From: a virus
Virus record (IMG/VR): IMGVR_UViG_3300046734_000559
Span: 1-25,947 of that record
Length of the DNA stretch: 25,947 nucleotides
Strand: one strand, 5' to 3'
Part shown: positions 1-7,578 of the stretch, piece after piece
How the letters are laid out: each line of letters starts with the position of its first letter
Position numbering within the stretch: the first letter of the stretch is position 1
Translations under genes and position numbers: made by a program
Notes under the pieces: generated by a model
Database searches by the model: none
Told to the model about the DNA's origin: nothing
Seen by the model: the letters and a program-made list of their open reading frames with translations, nothing else

Positions 1-2
1 TC

Positions 3-974
3 CAAATGGGTGCCGAAGATACAAAAAATCTCATAGATGAAACTATTAAATTAAACGAAGCCACTCAAAAAATGGTGCTTGCAACACAACAAACTGCACT
101 TAAAAACTTAGAAGAAATGGGTGTTACTGCATTACAAAAAGTACAAGCTGCAATGCCAAGTGCAGGAGAGATTACAACACAACTTGGCGGAGTTGTTGAT
201 AATTTATTTAGAGCATCAGAAAACGTTGCAGGAGTATACGAAAAGGGACGTTTTGCAATCGAGAATTTGCCTAATATGGAAGTCGGTGATGTTGAAAATA
301 TGACAGTAAATGATTTAGGTGTACCTGAACTAGCAACAGACGAAAATGCAAATACAAATGCTGAAACATTATCAGAAGAATTAAGCGATGCAAGAGCACA
401 AGTTGCAGAAACTGAACAAAAAATTGCGCAGCTTAGTGCAAGACAAACTGAAGCAATGCTTACAGGACAAACACAACAAGCAGATAGTATCGGTGCAGAA
501 ATAGATAAAATGAAATCCGAACTTTCGACTGCTATACAAAAGACAGGACAAGCATTTACAAATAGTAGACTTGCTGACTATAAAAGGAGTGGATTTACCG
601 GAAGAGGGTTTGCATCAGGAGGATATATTAGATCAGGCGAAGTAGGAGTTACAGGAGAAATGGGTCCTGAACTTATTACCGGGCCAGGAAATGTTTTAAG
701 CACTGAAAATACTCGTAATTTACTTACTATGATGCGAGGATTGCGATCACAGATTGACAATAATGCCACTTCGTCGTATAATAATGATACAGATACGATA
801 AGTAATAGTATTACAGAAACAATGGTCTCTATGCTTGAAGGAAAATTAAACACACAAAATTCGCTATTAGAAAGTTTACTAAGAGTAGAAAGTGGTGCAG
901 CTGATACAGGTAAGAGACAATTTAGAGCTACTAAAGGGTTAAGCGGCAATATGCTAAAAGGAATAGGCACGTGA
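3..974 (+). CDS. C-terminal part of a tape-measure-like or coiled-coil virion protein (5' partial)
   Basis: The frame is open to the window edge (codon CAA precedes the first ATG at 6), so this is probably the 3' end of a longer gene and the ATG at 6 an internal Met. Residues counted from that Met: 10-50 and 120-185 are Gln/Glu/Ala-rich helical segments likely to form coiled coils. Residues 199-231 are Gly-rich with the pattern GEVGVTGEMGPELITGPG. That pattern recalls the Gly-Glu-x-Gly-Pro-Glu-Leu box near the C-terminus of many phage tape-measure or minor tail proteins. The rest is polar and helical. In T4 the gene before the portal is the tail tube gp19, which this does not resemble. The stop overlaps the portal GTG by four bases, which suggests translational coupling. 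The tail role is an inference from one motif and the context; another internal virion protein is possible. Confidence 0.6.
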   Translation, partial: QMGAEDTKNLIDETIKLNEATQKMVLATQQTALKNLEEMGVTALQKVQAAMPSAGEITTQLGGVVDNLFRASENVAGVYEKGRFAIENLPNMEVGDVENMTVNDLGVPELATDENANTNAETLSEELSDARAQVAETEQKIAQLSARQTEAMLTGQTQQADSIGAEIDKMKSELSTAIQKTGQAFTNSRLADYKRSGFTGRGFASGGYIRSGEVGVTGEMGPELITGPGNVLSTENTRNLLTMMRGLRSQIDNNATSSYNNDTDTISNSITETMVSMLEGKLNTQNSLLESLLRVESGAADTGKRQFRATKGLSGNMLKGIGT

Positions 975-2710
975 GTTGGAAGAAATTTTTTACACCAGTC
1001 CCAACAAGTAATAATTCAAATGGAAGTTATAGTCCATTTACTATGAAAGGACAAGCAGGTCCGGGACCAGCTGCTTCTAATTACAGTTCCCATTTACCTG
1101 ATGTTTATGTAGGTTCGCCTAACCGTATCGAAAGATACAATCAATATAATACAATGGATAGTGACAGCGAAGTGAATGCAGCATTAGATATTCTTGCTGA
1201 GTTTTGTTCACAAAAAGCTTCTGACAACGATACACATTTTAATATAAATTTTAAAAAACAAGCTAATAATTCAGAGGTAAAAATATTAGGAGAGTATCTA
1301 AAACAATGGTGTAAAATTCAACAGTTTGATACTCGTATGTTCCGTATTATACGTAATTCTTTTAAATACGGAGACCAATTTTTTATCAGAGATCCTGAAT
1401 CACAAAAATGGTTCCACGTTGATCCTAGCCAAGTAACAAAGATTATTGTAAACGAAAGTGAAGGAAAACGTCCTGAACAATATGTTGTAAAGAATTTAAA
1501 TTTTGCATTTGGTGCTTTAGAAGCAACACCTTTAAATCAGCAAAACAGCTACGGTCCAGGCGGAACATCGGGCTACCAGACTGTTAGTCAAAAAGCAGCT
1601 ACAGGATCAGCAACACCTCCATCTGGAACAAGTAGATGGCAAACAGACCAAAGCGAAACATTTGTTGATGCAAATAATGTAGTTCACTTATCGATGAGTG
1701 AAGGATTGGATCAAAACTTTCCTTTTGGTAATAGTTTACTTGAAAGTATTTTTAAAGTATACAAACAAAAAGAATTACTCGAAGATGCTATTATTATCTA
1801 TCGAGTACAACGTGCGCCGGAGCGCAGAGTATTCTACGTTGATGTGGGCAATATGCCTTCGCACCTTGCTATGCAGTTTGTGGAGCGTGTAAAAACGGAA
1901 ATACATCAAAGACGCATCCCATCCAAGACAGGTGGCGGAACAAATGTCATAGACAGCTCATACAATCCACTGTCAATCAACGAAGATTACTTTTTCCCTC
2001 AAACTGCTGAAGGACGTGGATCAAAAGTTGAAACACTACCAGGCGGTACAAACCTAGGAGAGATTGATGACCTTAGATACTTTACTAACAAATTGGTTCG
2101 CGGATTGCGTATTCCTAGCAGTTACTTACCCACAGGCGCAGACGATGGGGCAAGTCAATACAACGATGGGCGAGTAGGTACAGCATACATTCAAGAGCTA
2201 AGATTTAACAAATATTGCGAACGTTTACAAGGAATGCTTGAAGAAGTTTTTAACTTAGAATTTAAATTATATCTTAAAAACAAAGGTGTTAATGTTGATT
2301 ATTCAATGTTTGATTTAGATCTAACACCACCTCAAAACTTTGCTGCATATAGACAAGCCGAACTTGACAACAATAGAATCAGCACCTTTAGTACTATCCA
2401 ATCGGTGCCATTTATGTCAAATAGATTTGCATTAAAACGCTTTTTAGGTATGAGCGATGAAGAAATAGCAGAAAATGAACGTCTATGGCAAGAAGAAAAT
2501 CAAGACAACTTAGATGCAGCAGCACAGCAGCCCGAAATGGGTGCAGCAGGATTATCAGGCGCAGGTATTACCGACGACTTTGGAGGCTTAGAAACTGAGC
2601 TTGGCGACGAAGGTGATGCAATAGATGCAGGAGAAGGCACTCCGCCTGAGACTGCAACAGGTGACGATATCGGAGGAGCAGAGGCAGCACCAACTGACCA
2701 AACTGTATAA
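971..2710 (+). CDS. 20: portal vertex protein, T4 gp20-like
   Basis: Forms the dodecameric portal at one head vertex, through which DNA is packaged and to which the tail attaches; it also nucleates prohead assembly. At 579 aa it is slightly longer than T4 gp20 (524). Recognisable blocks: MDSDSEVNAALDILAEF near residues 62-78, the signature RVQRAPERR followed by VFYVDVGNMP around 278-296, and IDDLRYF...LVRGLRIPSSYLP around 365-387. Residues about 180-225 form a Gly/Ser/Thr/Gln-rich insertion. The last ~60 residues are Ala/Gly/Asp/Glu-rich and probably disordered. The start is GTG at 971, overlapping the previous stop as GTGA; no later ATG would keep the conserved N-terminus. It opens the head gene cluster. 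Identification is secure from the motifs and the following gp21-gp22-gp23 order. Confidence 0.96.
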   Translation: MSWKKFFTPVPTSNNSNGSYSPFTMKGQAGPGPAASNYSSHLPDVYVGSPNRIERYNQYNTMDSDSEVNAALDILAEFCSQKASDNDTHFNINFKKQANNSEVKILGEYLKQWCKIQQFDTRMFRIIRNSFKYGDQFFIRDPESQKWFHVDPSQVTKIIVNESEGKRPEQYVVKNLNFAFGALEATPLNQQNSYGPGGTSGYQTVSQKAATGSATPPSGTSRWQTDQSETFVDANNVVHLSMSEGLDQNFPFGNSLLESIFKVYKQKELLEDAIIIYRVQRAPERRVFYVDVGNMPSHLAMQFVERVKTEIHQRRIPSKTGGGTNVIDSSYNPLSINEDYFFPQTAEGRGSKVETLPGGTNLGEIDDLRYFTNKLVRGLRIPSSYLPTGADDGASQYNDGRVGTAYIQELRFNKYCERLQGMLEEVFNLEFKLYLKNKGVNVDYSMFDLDLTPPQNFAAYRQAELDNNRISTFSTIQSVPFMSNRFALKRFLGMSDEEIAENERLWQEENQDNLDAAAQQPEMGAAGLSGAGITDDFGGLETELGDEGDAIDAGEGTPPETATGDDIGGAEAAPTDQTV

Positions 2711-2718
2711 ATAAAACT

Positions 2719-2964
2719 ATGATACTTAGAGAACTTTTTTACTTTGACAAAGACAACCTAGAACCAATTGAAGACCTTACTTATAGTCCGGCTGATGATA
2801 CCAGTGTGATGAAAGTTGATGATTCAAGGAAAACAAGACTTTCTTTAAAAGATATCAACAAGGCACGTAAAGCCTCAGAAAATCACCAAAAAGAAACTAC
2901 AAAAGAGTTAGAATTTGTTAAACAAATGTACGGACTGGCCGCACAAGCACAAGCCGCAGTTTAA
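2719..2964 (+). CDS. small helical protein between portal and prohead-core genes
   Basis: An 81-aa charged protein. Residues 1-25 are acidic (FYFDKDNLEPIEDLTYSP). A basic stretch follows, DSRKTRLSLKDINKARKASE (about 34-53), then an amphipathic Glu/Lys/Gln helix and an Ala-rich end. I recall similar small proteins with an R-K-T-R-L-x-L-x-x-I-N motif beside the portal gene in marine T4-like phages, without a proven role. By position (T4 has genes 67 and 68 between 20 and 21) it may be a minor prohead-core component; this is inference. The ATG at 2719 is the only usable start after an in-frame TGA at 2695, and it lacks a recognisable Shine-Dalgarno. A perfect TATAAATA lies six bases upstream, across the portal stop codon. 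Confidence 0.8.
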   Translation: MILRELFYFDKDNLEPIEDLTYSPADDTSVMKVDDSRKTRLSLKDINKARKASENHQKETTKELEFVKQMYGLAAQAQAAV

Positions 2965-2977
2965 CAAAAGGTGACAA

Positions 2978-3592
2978 ATGTCAAGCAAAAAAGTAGCGTT
3001 TGTGCTAGGAAATGGCATAAGTCGTAAAAAAGTTAATCCATTTGATTTAAAACAACACGGAACAATATATGGTTGCAATGCACTATATAGAACGTTTGCA
3101 CCAGATTATCTTGTTGCTGTTGACACAAAAATGATAATGGAAATACAAAAAACAAACTATCATCATAAGCACCAAGTTTGGAGTAATCCAAACAAACTAA
3201 CCAAGCAAGATCCTAATATCAATAAATTTAATCCTAATAAAGGATGGAGTAGCGGACCCACTGCATTGCATATGGCCAGTATGCACGATAATGCAGAAAT
3301 ATATATTTTAGGGTTTGATTATACCGGGCTTGGTGAAAAACAAGAGTATGTAAACAACATATATGCCGGCACCCAAAATTATAAAAATACACAAGATAGA
3401 GCTACATACTACGGTAATTGGCAGAGGCAAACAATGACTTGTATAAATCAGTTTGTCCGTACTAAATACGTTAGAGTTACGGCAAATGAGGAAAGCTATA
3501 TACCGGACACATTAAAAGATTGTAATAATTTAAAACACATCACAATTGATAATTTTATTGATTTTTTTGGTTTAACCCCAATGAAATCCTAA
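2978..3592 (+). CDS. Rossmann-like protein with GT42 sialyltransferase/DUF115-type signature
   Basis: A 204-aa soluble protein with no signal peptide or membrane segment. The N-terminus is a beta-strand plus glycine loop (VAFVLGNGISRK, residues 6-17), then YGCNALYR at 31-38 and PDYLVAVD at 42-49. A second block, WSSGPTALHMA (90-100), leads to IYILGFDYTG (108-117). The order GNGxS, then CN, then SG...A, then IYxxGxDxY is the layout I know from GT42 sialyltransferases (CstII type) and the related DUF115 family, which bind a nucleotide sugar. Conservation of catalytic residues cannot be confirmed by eye, so enzymatic activity is inference. A good ribosome site (AAGGTG) precedes ATG 2978. It lies inside the head operon, 13 bases after the 81-aa gene and before a weak terminator-like hairpin. 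Homologues near head genes occur in marine T4-like phages, to my recollection as hypotheticals. Confidence 0.8.
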   Translation: MSSKKVAFVLGNGISRKKVNPFDLKQHGTIYGCNALYRTFAPDYLVAVDTKMIMEIQKTNYHHKHQVWSNPNKLTKQDPNINKFNPNKGWSSGPTALHMASMHDNAEIYILGFDYTGLGEKQEYVNNIYAGTQNYKNTQDRATYYGNWQRQTMTCINQFVRTKYVRVTANEESYIPDTLKDCNNLKHITIDNFIDFFGLTPMKS

Positions 3593-3629
3593 AATACGCT
3601 GTTTTGACCCCATTTTAAGCGTATATTTT
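3591..3629 (+). terminator. weak hairpin, possible terminator or processing site
   Basis: AAAATACGCT (3591-3600) can pair with AGCGTATATTTT (3618-3629), leaving a two-base bulge and a 17-nt loop. It begins at the stop codon of the preceding gene and is followed by an AT-rich stretch. The large loop and low GC make efficient termination doubtful. It separates the 204-aa gene from the promoter-like sequence before the acidic core gene. Confidence 0.35.
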
Positions 3630-3637
3630 ATATAAAG

Positions 3638-3655
3638 TGTAAATATAATAGACAG
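3638..3655 (+). promoter_or_regulatory. candidate late promoter for the scaffold genes
   Basis: TGTAAATA (3638-3645) matches the T4 late box TATAAATA at 7 of 8 positions and overlaps TATAAT (3644-3649). Either could serve as a -10 element; I see no good -35 at the right distance. The next 14 bases, AATATAATAGACAG (3642-3655), recur exactly at 5252-5265 upstream of the gp22 gene. The site sits in a 92-base gap between genes, about 30 bases before a strong ribosome site, where a promoter would be expected. Confidence 0.45.
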
Positions 3656-3684
3656 CCTTGTAAAGATAACTAAAGGAGATAACA

Positions 3685-4647
3685 ATGACTGACAGCAATA
3701 AGTTTGAAGAAATGCTTGAGCATCTTGTTAATGAAGATCGCGAAAAAGCAGCAGAACTTTTCCACGAAATTGTAGTGGAAAAATCAAGAGATATTTACGA
3801 ATCATTACTCGAAGATGAAGAAGAAGTAGATGAAACAACTGACGAAGAAGTTGATGAAGCTACTGACGAAGAAGTCGATGAATCAGATGACGAAGATTTA
3901 GACGAAGCAACTGATGAAGAAGTTGACGAAGCTACTGACGAAGAAGTTGATGAAGCTACTGATGAAGAAGTTGAAGAAGGATTCTTTGATGAACCAGCAG
4001 TAGAAGCTGACCCAGCAGACGCTATGATAGGCGACATCGAAATGCCAGATATGGATATGGACGCCGGCGACGATGAAGCAGGCGACGAAATGGGTATGGA
4101 CGATGCCGACGGCGACATCGAAGATCGTGTAATGGATCTAGAAGATGAATTAGAAGCATTAAAAGCAGAATTTGAATCTATGATGGACGATGAAGCACCA
4201 GCAGACGATGAAGCAGGTGACGAAATGCCAATGGATATGGATTCCGAAGAAGGCGACGACGACGATGCTGAAGAAGAAGCATTTGCATACGAAGCAACTG
4301 ATGAAGAAGTTGATGAAGCAAGTGACGAAGAAGTAGAAGAGTCAAAAGTTGCCAAGTCAAACACAGAAGTGATGCGTGAATATACTGATAAAGTAACAGC
4401 ATCAATGGGTGACAACGGTGCTAATGCAAAATCAGTAGTTGCTGGTGCAAATAATATGGGCGGATCATCTGCAAATATTGCAAAAGGTGGATCAGCTGAT
4501 GAAAAAGGTACTGGCGCAAGCGCACCAAAAACAGATACCGCTGGTAACGTAAACGTTCCTGGTGGAAAAGCTGGGAAAATGAACTCAGCAAAAGCCCCTG
4601 CAAAGGGAGACAACGGCGCTAATACTAAATCAACAATTGGCGCTTAA
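3685..4647 (+). CDS. 67: acidic prohead-core protein, gp67-like
   Basis: The 320-aa product is extremely rich in Asp and Glu. The N-terminal ~40 residues (FEEMLEHLVNEDREKAAELF...IVVEKSRDIYESLL) form a short helical domain like the start of T4 gp67, the internal prohead-core protein cleaved by gp21 to internal peptides. T4 gp67 is only about 80 aa with an acidic tail; this protein is four times longer. Residues 49-96 are six tandem 8-residue units of type DEATDEEV, and two more units lie at about 202-217. Residues 115-200 are Asp/Met-rich, and 220-320 are Gly/Ala/Asn/Lys-rich, with GDNGANxKS occurring twice (242-250 and 308-316). It has a strong AAGGAGATAACAATG start, identical to that of gp23. 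Most of it is probably disordered core material. The assignment rests on the N-terminus, acidity and position directly before gp21; homology to T4 gp68 is an alternative. Confidence 0.75.
   Translation: MTDSNKFEEMLEHLVNEDREKAAELFHEIVVEKSRDIYESLLEDEEEVDETTDEEVDEATDEEVDESDDEDLDEATDEEVDEATDEEVDEATDEEVEEGFFDEPAVEADPADAMIGDIEMPDMDMDAGDDEAGDEMGMDDADGDIEDRVMDLEDELEALKAEFESMMDDEAPADDEAGDEMPMDMDSEEGDDDDAEEEAFAYEATDEEVDEASDEEVEESKVAKSNTEVMREYTDKVTASMGDNGANAKSVVAGANNMGGSSANIAKGGSADEKGTGASAPKTDTAGNVNVPGGKAGKMNSAKAPAKGDNGANTKSTIGA
3829..3972 (+). repeat. six tandem 24-bp units encoding DEATDEEV
   Basis: Six in-frame 24-bp units encode DETTDEEV, DEATDEEV, DESDDEDL and then three copies of DEATDEEV. Two further related units occur at about 4288-4335 in the same gene. 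Units differ mainly at synonymous third positions (GAC/GAT, GAA kept), so the protein repeat is better conserved than the DNA. The array could expand or contract by slippage. It is coding, not intergenic. Confidence 0.85.
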
Positions 4648-4657
4648 GGACTAAAAG

Positions 4658-5275
4658 ATGAAACACTTAAACGAACATTTGAGTTTCGACCAGGCTAAGA
4701 TTGTAGTTGAGTCTGCTAATGACGGCAAAGACCTTTTTATGAAAGGCATTTGTATTCAAGGCGGAGTCAAAAACGCAAATCAGCGTGTTTATCCCGTAAA
4801 TGAGATTAGCAGGGCTGTCACCACACTCAACGAACAAATTAGTGGCGGCTACTCAGTGTTAGGCGAAGTAGATCATCCTGAAGGACTTAATATTAACCTA
4901 GACCGTGTTAGCCATATGATTAATGAAATGTGGATGGACGGACCTAATGGTTACGGAAAACTTAAAGTACTACCAACTCCGATGGGACAACTAGTAAAGA
5001 CAATGCTTGAAAGCGGCGTCAAACTTGGTGTTTCATCGAGAGGTAGTGGCGAAGTAGACGGCGGCGGAGAAGTCGCCGGATTCGAAATAATAACTGTGGA
5101 CGTTGTGGCTCAGCCCAGCGCCCCCGGTGCGTATCCAACACCAATTTACGAACATTTAATGAACGAAAGAGGCGGATACAAGGCATTTTTAAATTCAAGA
5201 GAAGTACAAGGCGACAAAAAGGCACAAAAGTATTTAAAAGAGAGTCTATTGAATATAATAGACAGGCTCCAATAA
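4658..5275 (+). CDS. 21: prohead core protease, T4 gp21-like (peptidase S77/U9)
   Basis: The serine protease that, once the prohead is complete, cleaves the scaffold, internal core proteins and the N-terminus of gp23. The 205-aa protein (T4 gp21 is 212 aa) carries the expected motifs: NQRVYPVNE (41-49), GEVDHPEG (69-76) with probable catalytic His73, GVSSRGSG (124-131) with the nucleophile probably Ser127, and ITVDVVAQPSAPGA (145-158) with probable third residue Asp148. This His...Ser order is that of the herpesvirus-type maturation-protease fold. The ribosome site AAGGA lies 10-6 bases before ATG 4658, overlapping the previous stop region. The C-terminus (about 175-205) is a charged helix, possibly the self-cleaved part. 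The residue assignments are made by eye from the family pattern. Confidence 0.95.
   Translation: MKHLNEHLSFDQAKIVVESANDGKDLFMKGICIQGGVKNANQRVYPVNEISRAVTTLNEQISGGYSVLGEVDHPEGLNINLDRVSHMINEMWMDGPNGYGKLKVLPTPMGQLVKTMLESGVKLGVSSRGSGEVDGGGEVAGFEIITVDVVAQPSAPGAYPTPIYEHLMNERGGYKAFLNSREVQGDKKAQKYLKESLLNIIDRLQ
5244..5265 (+). promoter_or_regulatory. inverted repeat with TATAAT before the gp22 gene
   Basis: GTCTATT (5244-5250) and AATAGAC (5257-5263) form a perfect 7-bp inverted repeat around GAATAT. TATAAT lies at 5254-5259. Bases 5252-5265 are identical to 3642-3655 upstream of the other abundant core gene. It lies in the last codons of gp21, 24 bases before the gp22 start. It could be a promoter for gp22 or a small mRNA hairpin; no -35 element is clear. 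Confidence 0.3.
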
Positions 5276-5288
5276 CGAGGAGAAATTA

Positions 5289-6380
5289 ATGTTAGATGCA
5301 CTCAAAAATCTCTTCGAAAATGACGCACTATCAGAAGAAGTACGTTCTGAATTAGAGGAAGCGTGGAACGCAAAAGTTAAAGAAAATCGACTTGAAGTTA
5401 CTAGTGAACTACGCGAAGAATTTGCTAAAAAGTATGAACACGATAAAACTACAATGGTAGAAGCCATTGATAGTCTTGTTACAGAAAAACTAGCAGAAGA
5501 AATCGCAGAATTCCAAGACGATCGTAAACAACTAGCAGAAGCAAAAGCAAAATTTGCTGTTGCTCAGCGTAAAAATGCTAATCTAATGAAATCTTTTGTT
5601 TCTGAGCAACTTGCTACAGAAATTAAAGAACTGCACTCCGATCAAAAAGCAATGGCAGATAAATTTGTTGCTCTAGAAGAGTTTGTAGTAGAATCACTTG
5701 CGAAAGAACTTGCAGAATTTTACGAAGACAAAAAAGACTTGGCCGAAACAAAAGTACGTTTAGTACGTGAAGCCAAAGAACATCTTAGTAGCGTTAAGTC
5801 AACGTTTATTAAGAAAAGTGCAGCGTTGGTATCAGAAACAGTATCAAAGGGTCTCACAAAAGAGATTTCTTCACTGAAAGAAGATATTGAAGCAGCACGT
5901 GAAAATGATTTTGGACGTAAATTATTCGAAGCATTTGCTAACGAATATCAACACTCATATCTTAACGAGAAGAGTGAAACTTCTAAACTACTAAGGGTTG
6001 TAGGTACTAAAGACCAACAGCTTGCAGAAGCAAAAGAAGCAGCGTCTAAAGCAATCAAACTTGCAGAAGCACAGGCAGCAGAGAACAAAAAGATCACTGA
6101 ATCTGTGTCACGCAAAGAAAGTATTGATGGTTTAGTAGCTCCGTTGAGCATTGACCAGAAAGAAATAATGATGGACTTGTTAGAATCAGTTCAAACAGGA
6201 AAATTACAATCACAGTTTGAGAAATACTTACCGGCAGTTATCGACGGCAAGAGTCCAACGAAGAAGGCAGTTTTAGCAGAGGCAAAAGAAGTAACAGGCA
6301 ACAGAACAGAAACAACTGATATAACAGCAAAGGCTGATAGCAACGTAGTTGATATCAAGCGTTTAGCTGGTTTGAATTAA
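5289..6380 (+). CDS. 22: prohead core scaffolding protein, T4 gp22-like
   Basis: Main internal scaffold of the prohead, on which gp23 assembles and which gp21 degrades during maturation. The 363-aa protein (T4 gp22 is 269 aa) is almost entirely predicted helix, rich in Glu, Lys and Ala, with no Cys. A recurring pattern LAxE(I/L)xEx...DxKxLAE appears near residues 68, 108 and 137, with a divergent copy near 189, as expected for a coiled-coil rod. The N-terminal segment LDALKNLFENDALSEEVRSELEEAW and the FGRKLFEAFANEY segment (208-220) are typical of the marine T4-like gp22 family as I know it. The ribosome site GAGGAG precedes ATG 5289. The gene lies between gp21 and gp23, as in T4. Confidence is high from context and composition together. 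Confidence 0.93.
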   Translation: MLDALKNLFENDALSEEVRSELEEAWNAKVKENRLEVTSELREEFAKKYEHDKTTMVEAIDSLVTEKLAEEIAEFQDDRKQLAEAKAKFAVAQRKNANLMKSFVSEQLATEIKELHSDQKAMADKFVALEEFVVESLAKELAEFYEDKKDLAETKVRLVREAKEHLSSVKSTFIKKSAALVSETVSKGLTKEISSLKEDIEAARENDFGRKLFEAFANEYQHSYLNEKSETSKLLRVVGTKDQQLAEAKEAASKAIKLAEAQAAENKKITESVSRKESIDGLVAPLSIDQKEIMMDLLESVQTGKLQSQFEKYLPAVIDGKSPTKKAVLAEAKEVTGNRTETTDITAKADSNVVDIKRLAGLN

Positions 6381-6390
6381 GGAGATAACA

Positions 6391-7560
6391 ATGTCAGAAC
6401 TATTAGAAAGTCGCTGGCAAGAGACTAAAACAGCACTTCTTGAAGGCCTAAATGGCAATAAGAAAGCAGTTATGGCGTCAACACTTGAGAATACACGCAA
6501 GTATTTGGCTGAGACTGCAGGTGCTGGAGCTACCTCTGCCGGCAATATCGCAACACTTAACCGTGTGATCCTACCAGTGATCAGACGTGTTATGCCAACA
6601 GTGATTGCAAACGAAATCGTTGGTGTTCAGCCAATGACAGGTCCAGTGGGTCAAATCCACACATTGAGAGTACGTTACTCTGATACAGCAGGCTCAGGCG
6701 CAAGCGGAGCAACAGCTGGAGAAGAAGCACTTTCACCATTCAAAATTGCTGAAGCATATTCTGGTGCAACCAGTGGTAAAGCAGCAGCAACAGCAGCTCT
6801 AGAAGGTGCAGCTGGTAATAAACTTAGCATTCAGATCTTGAAACAGACTGTTGAAGCTAAATCACGTAAGTTATCAGCACGTTGGACATTTGAAGCGGCA
6901 CAAGACGCTCAAAGCCAGCACGGTATCGATGTAGAAGCAGAAATTATGGCAGCACTTGCTCAAGAAATTACTGCAGAAATCGATCAAGAGGTCCTAGGAT
7001 CACTTGCTTCTTTAGCAGGAACAGGTACAGACACTTATAACCAAGCAGCAGTATCTGGTACAGCTACATTTGTTGGCGACGAACACGCAGCTTTAGCAGT
7101 TCTAGTTAACAGAGCAGCAAACAGAATTGCACAGAGAACACGTAGAGGCGCAGGTAACTGGGCTGTTGTTTCTCCAGCAATTTTGACTGTACTTCAGTCA
7201 GCAACAACTTCAGCGTTCGCAAGAACAACTGAAGGTACTTTTGAAGCACCAACAAATACTAAAATGGTTGGTACTTTGAACGGTGCAATGAAAATCTACG
7301 TAAACACATATGCAGCAGATGATGATGTATTAGTTGGATACAAAGGTTCTTCAGAATCAGACGCAGCAGCGTTCTACTGCCCATACATTCCGTTAATGAG
7401 TAGTGGCGTTGTACTTGACCCAACATCATTTGAGCCAGTCGTATCATTTATGACTCGTTATGGATATGTTGAGTTGTCAAACACAGCTTCGTCTCTTGGT
7501 AACGCAGCTGACTACGTAGAGAAAGTTGAAGTGAACACAGGTAACTTGAGTTTCTCATAA
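6391..7560 (+). CDS. 23: major capsid protein, T4 gp23-like
   Basis: Forms the hexamers of the head shell (HK97 fold). Conserved blocks: NRVILPVIRRVMPTVIANEI (57-76), VGVQPMTGPVGQIHTLRVRYSD (77-98), a helix around residues 163-200 starting ARWTFEAAQDAQSQHGID that is the counterpart of T4's MELAQDLRAVHGMDAD region, and RRGAGNWAVVSP. At 389 aa it is well below T4 gp23 (521), so the T4 insertion domain is probably reduced or missing. A site L39-A40-E41 followed by T42 fits the gp21 (I/L)xE cleavage rule and would release a ~41-residue N-terminal peptide; this is inference. The ribosome site AAGGAGATAACA is the strongest in the window. The gene is directly followed by a strong terminator, consistent with very high expression. 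Confidence 0.95.
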   Translation: MSELLESRWQETKTALLEGLNGNKKAVMASTLENTRKYLAETAGAGATSAGNIATLNRVILPVIRRVMPTVIANEIVGVQPMTGPVGQIHTLRVRYSDTAGSGASGATAGEEALSPFKIAEAYSGATSGKAAATAALEGAAGNKLSIQILKQTVEAKSRKLSARWTFEAAQDAQSQHGIDVEAEIMAALAQEITAEIDQEVLGSLASLAGTGTDTYNQAAVSGTATFVGDEHAALAVLVNRAANRIAQRTRRGAGNWAVVSPAILTVLQSATTSAFARTTEGTFEAPTNTKMVGTLNGAMKIYVNTYAADDDVLVGYKGSSESDAAAFYCPYIPLMSSGVVLDPTSFEPVVSFMTRYGYVELSNTASSLGNAADYVEKVEVNTGNLSFS

Positions 7561-7578
7561 GCTAAACTTTACAAGTTC

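Noticed and set aside
121-303. 60-codon plus-strand frame inside the first gene
   Set aside because: Out-of-frame shadow of the long coiled-coil protein, with no ribosome site and unnatural composition.
3829-3972. CRISPR-like array from regular 24-bp repeats
   Set aside because: The units are contiguous and in frame, with no spacers; they encode a protein repeat.
3795-4613. 272-codon Ser/Ala-rich open frame on the minus strand
   Set aside because: It is the mirror of the Asp/Glu-rich core gene: GAA and GAT/GAC codons read as TTC/ATC/GTC-type codons, and repeat bias removes stops. It has no ribosome site and overlaps a well-supported gene completely.
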